Positions 44,934 through 53,836 of a DNA stretch of 64,000 nt are shown here, piece after piece. This DNA comes from Guyparkeria sp016278265. GTDB lineage: Bacteria > Pseudomonadota > Gammaproteobacteria > Halothiobacillales > Halothiobacillaceae. Under the pieces are notes generated by a model, which had not been told where the DNA came from, did no database searches, and saw only the letters and a program-made list of their open reading frames with translations. Each line of letters opens with the position of its first letter. The first letter of the stretch is position 1. Location: NCBI RefSeq assembly GCF_044582145.1, contig NZ_JBDODO010000010.1. One strand, given 5' to 3'. The position numbers were made by a program, and so were the translations under genes.

Positions 44934-45755
44934 TCAGCGTCTTGACGCGCGGAGAAGTCGCTCGATACCCACGACGACGAGATATATCACGCAGGCCGTG
45001 GCGATGATGGCCGGCCCCGAGCCGAGATTGAACCAGTAACTTGCGTACAGGCCCGCCAGGCAGAACAACAGGCTGAAGGCGGCCGAGAGTACCATCATGC
45101 CGCCCAGCGTGCGGGTGTAGCGCTGGGCCAGATAGGGCGGCAGGGTCAGCAGCGCGATCACCAGTAGCAGGCCGACGACCTGGATCATCATGACCACCGT
45201 CTCGGCTACCAGTAGCAGCAGCATGAAATATAGCCCCGTAACTGGAATGCCGCGGGTGCGCGCGTAGACGGGATCGAAGGAAAACGAGAGCAGGTCGCGG
45301 TAGAAATAGAGCGCCAGTCCCAGGATGACGGCATCGATGCCGGCCATCAGCCAGAGATCGACGGTGGCGACGGTGAGAATCGAGCCGAACAGGTAGGTCA
45401 TTAGCCCGGCCTGGTAGCCCGGCGTGAGTTCGACCAGGATCAGGCCGAACGCCATGCCCGCGGCCCAGATCACCCCGATCAACGTGTCGGTACGTTCTCG
45501 CCGCTGCCGGGTGAGCGCCCCGAGCAAGAGTGCTGCGCCCGCGGTGAACAGGCCAGTGACCGGCAGTACCGGCAGGCCGAGGAAGATGGCGGTACCCACG
45601 CCGCCATAGGCGGTATGGGCGATGCCGCCGGTCATGAACACCAGACGATTGACTACCACGAGCGCTCCGACGATGCCGGCCGCAATGCTGACCAGCAAAG
45701 CGGCGATGAGCGCGTGCTGGACGAAGCCTTGTCCGAGCAGGTCCATCAGGCTCAT
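44934..45755 (-). CDS. znuB: Zinc ABC transporter permease
   Basis: A 273-residue ABC-3 family permease with about eight spans. Typical sequences are MTGGIAHTAYGGVGTAIFLGLP near residues 41-62 and LLLVIALLTLPPYLAQRYTRTL in the second half. The start overlaps the ATPase stop (ATGA). With ZnuA- and ZnuC-like partners it should import Zn(II), possibly Mn(II), across the inner membrane. Confidence 0.88.
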   Translation of the reverse strand: MSLMDLLGQGFVQHALIAALLVSIAAGIVGALVVVNRLVFMTGGIAHTAYGGVGTAIFLGLPVLPVTGLFTAGAALLLGALTRQRRERTDTLIGVIWAAGMAFGLILVELTPGYQAGLMTYLFGSILTVATVDLWLMAGIDAVILGLALYFYRDLLSFSFDPVYARTRGIPVTGLYFMLLLLVAETVVMMIQVVGLLLVIALLTLPPYLAQRYTRTLGGMMVLSAAFSLLFCLAGLYASYWFNLGSGPAIIATACVIYLVVVGIERLLRASRR

Positions 45756-46558
45756 TGCGGACCCCTGTCCTGTGCGGCGTGTGCGTGTTGGGAGGGCAGG
45801 TGCGCGTTGAGGGCGGCATGTCCCATCGGGCAGTCCGCACCGTGCTGGCCGTACATCAGGCCCAGCATTTCCTCGGTGATGGCCGGCCCCTCGCCACTGA
45901 CCAGCCAGCGATTGACCGCGATCACCTGCGAGACGGCCTGCCGGGTAATGCCGAGATCATGGCTGACCATCACCCGGGTGAGCGTGCCGCCGAGGTCTTC
46001 AAGGGTCTCGTGGATGCAGGCGCGCCCATAGGGGTCGATGTTGGAAAAGGGCTCGTCGAGCAGCAATAGCTCCGGTTCGGTGATCAGGGCGCGCGCGATC
46101 AACACGCGTTGCCGTTGCCCACCGGAGAGTGATCCGAATGGACGTTGCGCGAGTTCCTGGATGCCGGTGCGCTCCAGCGCCTGCCGGGCGCATTCCCGCT
46201 CGTCGGCGTGAAAACCGGGCCCGTGGCGGCGGCCGTGCGGCAGCCCCATCAGGACCACCTGTTCCACGGTGGCGGGGAACCCCGGCGCGAGGTTGCCGTG
46301 CTGCGGCACGTAACCGATCCGCTCCGGATGCCGGCCGGGCTTGTCGCCGAAAACGCGTACCGAGCCGGCATCCGGCCGGTAAAGACCGAGTATCAGATGA
46401 AGAAGGGTCGTCTTGCCGCCACCGTTGGGTCCGACGATCACGGTGAACGCCCCGTGCGGGATCACAAGATCGATCGCCTCGAGGATGGGCTCGCGTTCGA
46501 AACGGAAACTCACGTTTTCCAGGACGATCGCTGCTGAATCGGGATCGGATGCCGTCAT
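45752..46558 (-). CDS. znuC: Zinc ABC transporter ATPase
   Basis: A 268-residue ABC ATPase. Walker A GPNGGGKTTLL is at about residues 42-52, signature LSGGQRQRVLIAR at about 145, and Walker B LLLLDEPFSNID follows. The C-terminal tail is His-rich and Gln-rich (SQHAHAAQD), compatible with metal handling. ABC order A-C-B on one strand with short gaps argues for one operon controlled by the Zur-like box upstream of znuA. Confidence 0.9.
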   Translation of the reverse strand: MTASDPDSAAIVLENVSFRFEREPILEAIDLVIPHGAFTVIVGPNGGGKTTLLHLILGLYRPDAGSVRVFGDKPGRHPERIGYVPQHGNLAPGFPATVEQVVLMGLPHGRRHGPGFHADERECARQALERTGIQELAQRPFGSLSGGQRQRVLIARALITEPELLLLDEPFSNIDPYGRACIHETLEDLGGTLTRVMVSHDLGITRQAVSQVIAVNRWLVSGEGPAITEEMLGLMYGQHGADCPMGHAALNAHLPSQHAHAAQDRGPQ

Positions 46559-46566
46559 GGAGAGGA

Positions 46567-47544
46567 TCAGTGCTCGTCTTCGTGGTTGGTATCGGTCGCC
46601 GGCGTTGACGGTTCGAGCGCCTCGGCAAGCGCCTCGGCAATCGCCCGCATGCCCGCGGGCCAGTCGCGTGCCAGGGGGTCGAGTGTCAGCACCTCGCCGT
46701 CGATCTCGCGGGCAATGGTACGGGCCGCCCCCTGGGCGAACTGGGGTTCGATGAAGATTACCCGAATGTGATGGTCGCGCGCCTGCTCGATGATGCGCGC
46801 CAGTTCCCTCGGGGCGGGTTCCTTGCCCTCGACCTCGATCGGCATCTGCTCGAGCCCGTAACTCGCGCCGAAATAGCCGAAGGCTGGATGGAACACCAGG
46901 AACCGCCGCGCCGCCGGATCAATGCCGGTCAGGGCATCGAGAATAGCGTTGTCCAGGGTGTTGATCTGCTCGGCAAGTCGGCGAAAACCACGATGGAAGT
47001 CGGCGGCCCGCTCTGGCACGGCCTCGATCAACGCATCACGAATGGTCTCGGCTTGCAGTCGCACCAGGGGCGGGGATAGCCAGACGTGGGGATCACGGGC
47101 CGCGTCATCGGGGGGCGCATCGTGGTCGTTTTCGCCATGATCGTGTCCCGCGTGGGCGATCATCGCCCGTCGCTGGATGGTTGCCACGGTGTCGATGACG
47201 CCCATCTCGGGGTTGGCCGATCGAAAGCGCGGCAGCCAACCCTTCTCGAAGGGCACACCGATGGAGAAATACAGTTCGGCACGCGACAGTGCCGCCATTT
47301 GTCGTGGCGTCGGCTCGTAGGTGACCGGCTCGGCGTTGGCCGGGACCATGACCTGCACATCGACATGCTCACCGCCGATGGTCTCGACGAAATACGCCTG
47401 CGGCGGGATTGAGACGGCCACGTCCAGGGTGGCCGCGCGGGCATTCAGGGCCAAGATCATGAGGACCATGCCGGCGAGGGCGAGACCCGTGGCGCCGAGT
47501 CGAGGCGCAAACAGGCGAGGAAGCGGCGAACGGTCGAGGATCAT
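46567..47544 (-). CDS. znuA: Zinc-binding periplasmic protein ZnuA
   Basis: A 325-residue cluster A-I substrate-binding protein. The signal peptide covers about residues 1-38. The family traits PQAYFVETIGGEHVDVQVMV and FHPAFGYFGASYGL are visible, with a His/Asp-rich flexible loop HAGHDHGENDHDAPPDD at about 131-147, typical of zinc-specific members, and an acidic His-containing C-terminus (NHEDEH). Predicted to deliver zinc to the ZnuBC permease. First gene of the operon. Confidence 0.9.
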   Translation of the reverse strand: MILDRSPLPRLFAPRLGATGLALAGMVLMILALNARAATLDVAVSIPPQAYFVETIGGEHVDVQVMVPANAEPVTYEPTPRQMAALSRAELYFSIGVPFEKGWLPRFRSANPEMGVIDTVATIQRRAMIAHAGHDHGENDHDAPPDDAARDPHVWLSPPLVRLQAETIRDALIEAVPERAADFHRGFRRLAEQINTLDNAILDALTGIDPAARRFLVFHPAFGYFGASYGLEQMPIEVEGKEPAPRELARIIEQARDHHIRVIFIEPQFAQGAARTIAREIDGEVLTLDPLARDWPAGMRAIAEALAEALEPSTPATDTNHEDEH

Positions 47545-47582
47545 GGGGCGGCTCTCCCGGGGGAACGGTGCTGGGGCAAAAC

Positions 47583-47595
47583 GTTATTGTATAAC
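47583..47595. promoter_or_regulatory. Zur-like operator upstream of znuA
   Basis: GTTAT-TGT-ATAAC is an interrupted inverted repeat resembling the gammaproteobacterial Zur box core. It lies 38 bases upstream of the znuA ATG in an AT-rich pocket of a GC-rich region. Expected action: zinc-loaded Zur represses the operon. Confidence 0.6.
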
Positions 47596-47641
47596 ACCAA
47601 GGCTAGGGTAGGTGCCAGTCCTGGTGCTGAACGACCGGGTT

Positions 47642-49630
47642 TCATGCTCGCCGCATCGGCCATCGTCCGAGCCAGAACAGTCGCCGATGCAGGTTGGCCA
47701 GTCGCGTCGTCAACAGGGCTGACTGGCGTCGACTCGGTGAGCGCGCGTAGCGGGTCGCTTCCAACAACTGACCGACTCGACGCAGATCTTCGGCGGCAAA
47801 GGGCAGGGCCACTGCCGCACGGCGCAGCAGTGTGCGCTCGGATTCCGGGTTGTCGCGGTGAATGCCCAGTCGCGCCAGGTCATCCTGGAGTCGCATCCAG
47901 AGGTATTCGGCCTCGCTGCCTGTCTGCCGTCGGCGTTCACGACGCGCGATAAGTACGAGCAGCCCCCACCAGGTCAGCACCGCAACACCCAATGCCCACA
48001 GCGCCGCCCAGACGGGATGATTCATCGCCAGCCCCAGTTTGCCGAGCCATTCCTGTTGCAGCCTTCCGTCATAGCCGAGCACGTACTGGTTCCAGCGGTT
48101 GTCCATCTGTTCGACCAGCAATCGCATTTGGCGGCCCCACGAACCCTCCTCGCGCCGAACGGTGTCTGGCAGGGCGGCATCATCAGCCGACGACCGAGCG
48201 ATCCCTTCCTCGATGCGTTCGGGCGCGACCGCCGCGGTGGGATCGACACGTTGCCAGCCATCGCCTGCGGTCCATACCTCGGCCCAGGCATGCGCATCGG
48301 ACTGGCGCACCACCAGGTAGTCGCCGTTGAATTCACCGCCCTGATAGCCGGTCACCACCCGGGCCGGCACGTCGGCGGCACGCATCAGGCGGACGAACGC
48401 ATCGGCGTAGTCCGCGCAGTAACCCCGTTGTGTCTCGAACAGGAAGGTGTCGGCCCGATCCGCGCCCTCCCGCCGCCCGGGGGAGCGGCTGTACTCGAAG
48501 TTCTGTTCCCGGAAATAGGTGAGGGCCAGCTCGATGCGTTCAGCAGGTGGTCGATCGCGCCAGTCTTGGGCCAGATCGGCGAGCAAGGGGTTGAGTCCGC
48601 CCAGCGCGAGGTACTGTTGTCGCCGAAAGCGCGGCAGGCCACCGCCGTCGAGTCGGTAGTCGAGTGTCGAGGTCAGTTGGTATCGCAGTCGATCGTCGAT
48701 CGGGCGTTCGGGTTGGACGACAAGATTGCCGTCGACCCGGCTTCCGGCCGGTGTGTCGATGGCGGCGGCAAGGCTGGGCAATTGACGGGCGTCGGTCGGC
48801 TCCAAGGTGATCTGGTAGGTTACTCGCGAGTCGTCCAGTGTTTCCAGCCGCGGCGTACCGGTCACCGGATCGGCAATCCAGCTCTCCGGGTCGTCCTCGG
48901 CAAAACCGCTCATCACGAACACGCGCCAGTAGCGCTGTTCGGGAGGAATCGGTGAGCCGTCGAAACGTACCCGGAACGCAGGGCTCGGATTTTCGGCGAG
49001 TTCGTCGAATTGCCCCGGGCGCATTTGTTCGGACAGTCCGGTCTGCGCCTGACCACCCGGCTGTTGAACGCCCCACAGGGCACCAGGTGGGCGGGGGAAC
49101 AGGGCAAAGAGGATCAGGGTGAATGGCAGGCCGAGCAGCAGCAGGCGCCCGGCCTCACGCAGGCGCTGGCCGAGGTGGTGTGCCGTCGGTGCGGTCGGCT
49201 GGCTGATTCCCATCCAGGCACCCACCAGCAGCCAGAACAGCACCATGACCAGGGCGAAAATCGCGATCGCCTGATCGAACAACAGCACGCTGATCAGCAG
49301 GAAGAAGGCCAGCAGCAACACGCCGTACTGGTCGCGCGTCTCGTGGGTTTCCAGCAACTTGAGACCGGCGGCGACGATCAGCAGGGCCACGCCGGCATCC
49401 CGGCCCCACAGCGCATGGAAATGCAGGACGACCACCGCGGTGCTGGCCGTGGCAAGGAGCAGCAACAGCCAGCGCGGCGGCAAGGGCAGGCCGCTGACTT
49501 CATGCACACGCCGCCAGGCGAATGCCGCGATGACGATTGGCAGCACCGTCCATGGCAGGTGGGGCAATAGCAGCCCGACCGAGCCGACCAGCACCAGCCA
49601 GAGCAAGGGATCGAGTCGCGCCACCGCCAT
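47642..49630 (-). CDS. TgpA-like membrane transglutaminase
   Basis: A 662-residue protein. The first 185 residues hold about six membrane spans (DUF3488), then a periplasmic transglutaminase-like domain with Cys in RGYCADYADAF, His in DAHAWAEVW and Asp in RVDPTAA, then one more span near residue 560 and a cytoplasmic tail. This is the TgpA architecture. ATG 49630 (MAVARLD) overlaps the DUF58 stop as ATGA. Known: the P. aeruginosa homologue is essential; its substrate is unknown. Confidence 0.9.
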   Translation of the reverse strand: MAVARLDPLLWLVLVGSVGLLLPHLPWTVLPIVIAAFAWRRVHEVSGLPLPPRWLLLLLATASTAVVVLHFHALWGRDAGVALLIVAAGLKLLETHETRDQYGVLLLAFFLLISVLLFDQAIAIFALVMVLFWLLVGAWMGISQPTAPTAHHLGQRLREAGRLLLLGLPFTLILFALFPRPPGALWGVQQPGGQAQTGLSEQMRPGQFDELAENPSPAFRVRFDGSPIPPEQRYWRVFVMSGFAEDDPESWIADPVTGTPRLETLDDSRVTYQITLEPTDARQLPSLAAAIDTPAGSRVDGNLVVQPERPIDDRLRYQLTSTLDYRLDGGGLPRFRRQQYLALGGLNPLLADLAQDWRDRPPAERIELALTYFREQNFEYSRSPGRREGADRADTFLFETQRGYCADYADAFVRLMRAADVPARVVTGYQGGEFNGDYLVVRQSDAHAWAEVWTAGDGWQRVDPTAAVAPERIEEGIARSSADDAALPDTVRREEGSWGRQMRLLVEQMDNRWNQYVLGYDGRLQQEWLGKLGLAMNHPVWAALWALGVAVLTWWGLLVLIARRERRRQTGSEAEYLWMRLQDDLARLGIHRDNPESERTLLRRAAVALPFAAEDLRRVGQLLEATRYARSPSRRQSALLTTRLANLHRRLFWLGRWPMRRA

Positions 49631-50580
49631 CAGTACGTTTCCCCGGGGGCGACATGGTCGACCCACAGGTCAAAGCCCTGCTCGTCGCGCTGCCGGCCGA
49701 AACGGGCCAATCGCTGCAGGGCGGTCTGGTATCGCTGAGCGCGGTTTGCGCTGGCCGATGCAGTGAGATCGTCCTCGTCGGGTAGGCGCAGCACCCAGGG
49801 CCGTTGAGCGCGGTCGAGGTGCATCAGGCGCTCGGTCATGGCCGAAAGACGGGTTTCGCGTGGCCCGGCGAATGCCTCGTAATCGATGATTTCGGGATTG
49901 GGGCGTTCACTGTCCGCCTCCGGGTGACGAGTCAGCAGTTGGCCCGTCTTGGCGTAGTGACGGAAGACGACATGCCGGATCGGATCGCCGGGATGGTAGC
50001 TGCGCAGGCGCGTCGGGTCACCCTCCAGGCTCGACTGGTCGCCCGAACCGTCGCTTTCTGTCTGCCTAGCACGGTCGAGGCCTTCGATCGGGGCGGGATG
50101 AATCCACTGGCCAATCCCCGGAGAGAGTCGGCGGCGGACGGTCCAGAGCCCGAGCGGATAGGGCGTCTCGAGGGTGATTTCCGGGAGAGGCAAATAGCCG
50201 CGCGGTTCGCCGGGCAGGGTCATTGAGATGATCGTGGATCCACGCGGGGAAAGGGCGGTATACCCGATGGTTTCCTCAAGGCCGGCGTCGACCTGTAACG
50301 GCGGTACGGTTGCCTGGCTGGTGAATTCGATGGAGACCGTGCCAGCCTCTCCGGCGGCACGCATCCCGGGTGGGATGATGCGGGTTTGCACCCCGGAAAG
50401 GGCGCGCCAGCCCTGCCAGGCGCTGTTGATCATCAGGGCGATCATCATGAAGGCGATCAAGAAGATCAGGTTGTTGCCGTAGTTGACCGCCGCGAGCAGC
50501 ATGGCAACGGTAATGATCGCCAGGCCCAGGCCGAATCGGCGCGGACGGATCTGCAGGGGTGAGAGCGTCTGCTGGGGCAC
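49630..50580 (-). CDS. DUF58 domain protein
   Basis: A 316-residue protein with two N-terminal membrane spans (about residues 18-54) and the DUF58 core RSYHPGDPIRHVVFRHYAK at about 193-211. DUF58 proteins are regularly encoded between a MoxR ATPase and a TgpA-type transglutaminase, as here. Inferred: part of a MoxR-driven envelope assembly or maturation system; the mechanism is unknown. Confidence 0.9.
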   Translation of the reverse strand: MPQQTLSPLQIRPRRFGLGLAIITVAMLLAAVNYGNNLIFLIAFMMIALMINSAWQGWRALSGVQTRIIPPGMRAAGEAGTVSIEFTSQATVPPLQVDAGLEETIGYTALSPRGSTIISMTLPGEPRGYLPLPEITLETPYPLGLWTVRRRLSPGIGQWIHPAPIEGLDRARQTESDGSGDQSSLEGDPTRLRSYHPGDPIRHVVFRHYAKTGQLLTRHPEADSERPNPEIIDYEAFAGPRETRLSAMTERLMHLDRAQRPWVLRLPDEDDLTASASANRAQRYQTALQRLARFGRQRDEQGFDLWVDHVAPGETY

Positions 50581-50630
50581 AAGGGAACCTCTGCACGTTT
50601 CGATGGTGCCTCTGCTGGACGAGGAGCGGG

Positions 50631-51551
50631 TTACGGTGTCGGCACGCGCTCCAGCAGCAGATCGGCGGCATCGCGGCCATCGTGCCCGTCCATTCCGACC
50701 CGGTGGTTGACCAGGTCCGGCAATACCGCCTGCACGTCGTCGGGCAGGACGTGGTCACGCTGGTCGATCAGGGCCCAGGCCCGGGCGAGATTCAGTAACA
50801 TCAAACCTGCCCGTGGCGAGAGCCCCACGCGGAACTCCGGCGCCTCGCGACTGGCGGCCAACAATGACTGCACGTAGCCGGCAATCCGCGTGGCGACGTG
50901 CACCCGGGCCGCCTCAGCCTGCAGCCGCTGCAGCCCCTCGGCATCGACGATCGGCTCGACCTCGGCCAGGTGGGCGCGTCCCCCGCCGGAAAGCAGCATC
51001 TCGCGTTCGGTGTCCGCGTCCGGGTAGCCCAGACGAATCACCATGGCGAAGCGATCGAGCTGCGATTCGGGCAAGGGATAGGTGCCGGCCTGGTCGAGCG
51101 GGTTCTGGGTAGCAATGACGAAGAAGACTGGCGGTAACGGGTAGCGCTTGCCGTCAACCGAGACCTGACGTTCTTCCATGGCCTCGAGCAGCGCGCTCTG
51201 CACCTTGGGTGGGGCGCGGTTGATCTCGTCGGCCAGCAGCATCTGGGTAAAGACCGGCCCGGGCATGAAACGAAAACCCGAGGGGGCACTCGTGCCGCCG
51301 GGTTGGAAGATCGAGCTGCCCACCACGTCGGCCGGCAGCATGTCGGCGGTGAACTGCAGTCGCTTGAACGACAAACCGAGCACCTGGGCGAGGGTGTGGG
51401 CGAGGGTGGTCTTGCCCAGCCCCGGCAGGTCCTCGATCAACAGGTGACCGCCGGCGAGGATGCAGGTCAGTGCCTTGCGAATCGCCGGGCGCTGGCCGAC
51501 CACGACCGTGCTGGTGCGATCGATGATGCTCGGGCAGATCGTGGCATCCAT
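50631..51551 (-). CDS. MoxR-family AAA+ ATPase
   Basis: A 306-residue AAA+ protein. Walker A EDLPGLGKTTLA is at about residues 39-50, Walker B LLADEINRAPPK at about 108, sensor 1 ATQNPLDQAGTYPLPE follows, and the LSPRAGLMLLN sensor 2 region lies near 245. ATG 51551 is chosen; the frame is open upstream without similarity. Known: MoxR proteins act as chaperones maturing protein complexes. It forms a module with DUF58 and TgpA. Confidence 0.92.
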   Translation of the reverse strand: MDATICPSIIDRTSTVVVGQRPAIRKALTCILAGGHLLIEDLPGLGKTTLAHTLAQVLGLSFKRLQFTADMLPADVVGSSIFQPGGTSAPSGFRFMPGPVFTQMLLADEINRAPPKVQSALLEAMEERQVSVDGKRYPLPPVFFVIATQNPLDQAGTYPLPESQLDRFAMVIRLGYPDADTEREMLLSGGGRAHLAEVEPIVDAEGLQRLQAEAARVHVATRIAGYVQSLLAASREAPEFRVGLSPRAGLMLLNLARAWALIDQRDHVLPDDVQAVLPDLVNHRVGMDGHDGRDAADLLLERVPTP

Positions 51552-51571
51552 GCGTGTCCAGTGCTCCTCGC

Positions 51572-53365
51572 TCAGTCGCTTCGATCGAGTTTTGCCCGAT
51601 AGGCGCGCCGATAGGCCTCGATCAGTGCCGCGTGGCGGGGTTCGTTGCGAAAGCCCGGCTCCAGCGGCGTTAGCGGATGATAGCCCCATTGCCCGGCGAG
51701 CACCTGCCCGGCCTCCTTGACCCGATCACCCGGGAAAAGGGCGGCAAGCGACTGTCGTGTGGCTTGCGCCGTCAGGCCGGCCTCCTGTTGCAGTTGCCAT
51801 AGCACCTGGGCGGCCCGGTAGCGCTGCTGTCGTTGTTCGGGCAGCGGCGGGACGCTGGCCAGCCAATCGATATCCAAGCCGATTTCCTCGGGCTCCCGTG
51901 GGCTGACCGAGTCGGCATGCAGCCGGGCAAGCACCTCGATCTCGCCGATGCGCGTGCCGGCCCAGACCGATTCCGGCCCGGCGCAAAGCCCGATCACGTC
52001 GGTCACCGGGGTGAGCGGATCAAGGGCGAGATCGGCGACGGTCTCGGCAAACTCCCCGCTTTCCTCAGGGGTGAGCCGGTCGAGCCGCTGGAAGTAGGGC
52101 AACAGCCTCAGGCCCAGGTTGTTGTTGCGCTCGATCAACTCCTCGACCGGATAGATCTCGGAGACATCCGGTACCAGAACCCGGCAGGCTGGCAGGCCCA
52201 GGTGCTCGAAATCGGCGATGTAGACGTCGTGGCCCAGCTCGTGGAACGTGGCAATCAGCGCCTTTTCGTATTCGACGTTCTGCTCGTGGCGGGTCATGTC
52301 GGCGACGTCGGCGGCATCCATGCCCCAGGGGGTGAACGGATAGTCCGGCTCGTCGCGCAGCATCTGCCACGGCAGGATGCCGGACGAGTCGATGAAGTGC
52401 AGTTCGATGTTGTCGGGATCGGCCGCGAGCTGCTGGTCGGCGGTCGGTGCCGGGAAGGCGTGCAGGTCATCGAGATCGCGGCCCTGGACCAGCTCGGTGA
52501 GCGTGCGCTCGAGCGCCACGTCGAAGCGCGGGTGGGCACCGAACGAGGCGAACACCCCACCGGTTTGCGGATCGTAGAGCAGCACGCAGATCACCGGGAA
52601 TCGCCCGCCCAGCGAGGCATCGAAGGCACGCGCCGCGAAGCCCGACTCGTTCAGCGCCTCGAGGGAGGCGAGGCTGGCCGGGAAGCGCTGCATCACCTCC
52701 GTGGGGATCTCCGGCAGGGCAATGCCCTCGACGATGATCTGTTCCTTGACCGAGCGCTCGAAGACCTCCGAAAGGCCCTGGGTATGGGTTTCGGCCAGCG
52801 TGTTACCGGCCGAGAGCCCGTTGGAGACGTAGAGGTTGCCGACGACATTGACCGGGAAGTAGATCGCCGCCCCGTCGCGCTGGCGCACGAACGGCAGGGC
52901 ACAGATCCGGTCGCTCTCGCCGCTGTTGAGATCCGCCCAATCGGCGGTGGATTCGAGCGTGTCGCCACCGTAGAAGCTCCACAGCCGGTCGTCGAGCAAC
53001 CCGTCGGGGCGCTCACCCGGGCCTTCGAGGCTGAACCAGCGCTCGGCCGGGTCGTGCAGGCTGTCGCCATCGACGCTCGCCAGTTTCCGGTGCCAGTGGA
53101 AATCGGCAAAGAAGTACTGCGAGGCCAGTCGCTCGACGAACTCGCCCAGCGCCGAGGCCAGGGCCGCCTCGCGGGTCGCCCCCTTGCCGTTGGTGAACAG
53201 CGCCGGGCAACCCCGATCCTTGATGTGAACCGACCAGCAGTTGGGCAGTGGGTTGCGCCACAGGCTGGGCTCGATGTCGAAGCCGAGTTCGGTCAGGCGG
53301 TTCTGGACGCGGGCGATGGTGTCTTCGAGCGGCGCGTCCTTGCCGGGGATCAGGGTTTCAGTCAT
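51572..53365 (-). CDS. ycaO: YcaO-domain protein (RimO accessory factor)
   Basis: A 597-residue orthologue-type match to E. coli YcaO (586 residues): MTETLIPGKDAPLEDTIAR, HIKDRGCPALFTNGKGATRE, SALGEFVERLA, NLYVSNGLSAGNT, EVFERSVKE and FASFGAHPRFDVALERTL follow the same order. The YcaO ATP-binding core occupies about residues 60-400; the C-terminal third is the TPR-like part of this subfamily. Known: E. coli YcaO aids beta-methylthiolation of ribosomal protein S12 by RimO. No precursor peptide or dehydrogenase gene is adjacent, so peptide modification is unlikely. Confidence 0.9.
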   Translation of the reverse strand: MTETLIPGKDAPLEDTIARVQNRLTELGFDIEPSLWRNPLPNCWSVHIKDRGCPALFTNGKGATREAALASALGEFVERLASQYFFADFHWHRKLASVDGDSLHDPAERWFSLEGPGERPDGLLDDRLWSFYGGDTLESTADWADLNSGESDRICALPFVRQRDGAAIYFPVNVVGNLYVSNGLSAGNTLAETHTQGLSEVFERSVKEQIIVEGIALPEIPTEVMQRFPASLASLEALNESGFAARAFDASLGGRFPVICVLLYDPQTGGVFASFGAHPRFDVALERTLTELVQGRDLDDLHAFPAPTADQQLAADPDNIELHFIDSSGILPWQMLRDEPDYPFTPWGMDAADVADMTRHEQNVEYEKALIATFHELGHDVYIADFEHLGLPACRVLVPDVSEIYPVEELIERNNNLGLRLLPYFQRLDRLTPEESGEFAETVADLALDPLTPVTDVIGLCAGPESVWAGTRIGEIEVLARLHADSVSPREPEEIGLDIDWLASVPPLPEQRQQRYRAAQVLWQLQQEAGLTAQATRQSLAALFPGDRVKEAGQVLAGQWGYHPLTPLEPGFRNEPRHAALIEAYRRAYRAKLDRSD

Positions 53366-53425
53366 TCGGGAATCGTGTCCAGGCGAGGGGTGATAGAGGG
53401 AGCGGGGAAAGAGAGTCGGGGACCG

Positions 53426-53794
53426 TCAGAAGAGCACCAGCAGGCTCACCCGCCGCAGCTCCGAGGCGAGCACGGTGTAGGTGCGCAGGGCCGCCGACGT
53501 GTCCATGTATTCGATGCCCACCCCCCGGCGCATCAGGGCGGCCGACAGGGCAGGTGGGCCCATGCGGGTCCGACTGCCGGTGCCGATGATGATCACTTCC
53601 GGGTCGTCGCGCAGCAGCAGCGATTCACCCTGTTCCGACAGGGCGTCCAGGTCGGCAACCGACACGTCGGCATCCAGTGACTCGGGCGTCAGCAGGAAGG
53701 TATGCCGGAGCACCTGGTCGTTGACGGTCACGTGGGAATCGGAGAAGTCGCGGATCACGAATCGGAGGCCGCGATCATCTTGGGTCAGGCGCAT
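53426..53794 (-). CDS. Mth938-like domain protein (DUF498)
   Basis: A 122-residue protein. The core PEVIIIGTGSRTRMGPPAL at about residues 64-82 and the final MRRGVGIEYMDTSAALRTYTVLASELRRV are typical of the Mth938/NDUFAF3-like family. Bacterial members are uncharacterised; eukaryotic NDUFAF3 assists complex I assembly. It follows recD on the same strand after a 42-base gap and precedes ycaO. Confidence 0.85.
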   Translation of the reverse strand: MRLTQDDRGLRFVIRDFSDSHVTVNDQVLRHTFLLTPESLDADVSVADLDALSEQGESLLLRDDPEVIIIGTGSRTRMGPPALSAALMRRGVGIEYMDTSAALRTYTVLASELRRVSLLVLF

Positions 53795-53836
53795 GGCGTT
53801 GCTACGTCGGCGTGGGTGTCGGGCTAGCGTAATGGC

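Noticed and set aside
51572..53365. YcaO as part of a thiazole/oxazole-modified peptide cluster
   Set aside because: The protein matches the E. coli YcaO subfamily along its length, and no precursor peptide, dehydrogenase or partner E1-like gene is nearby.
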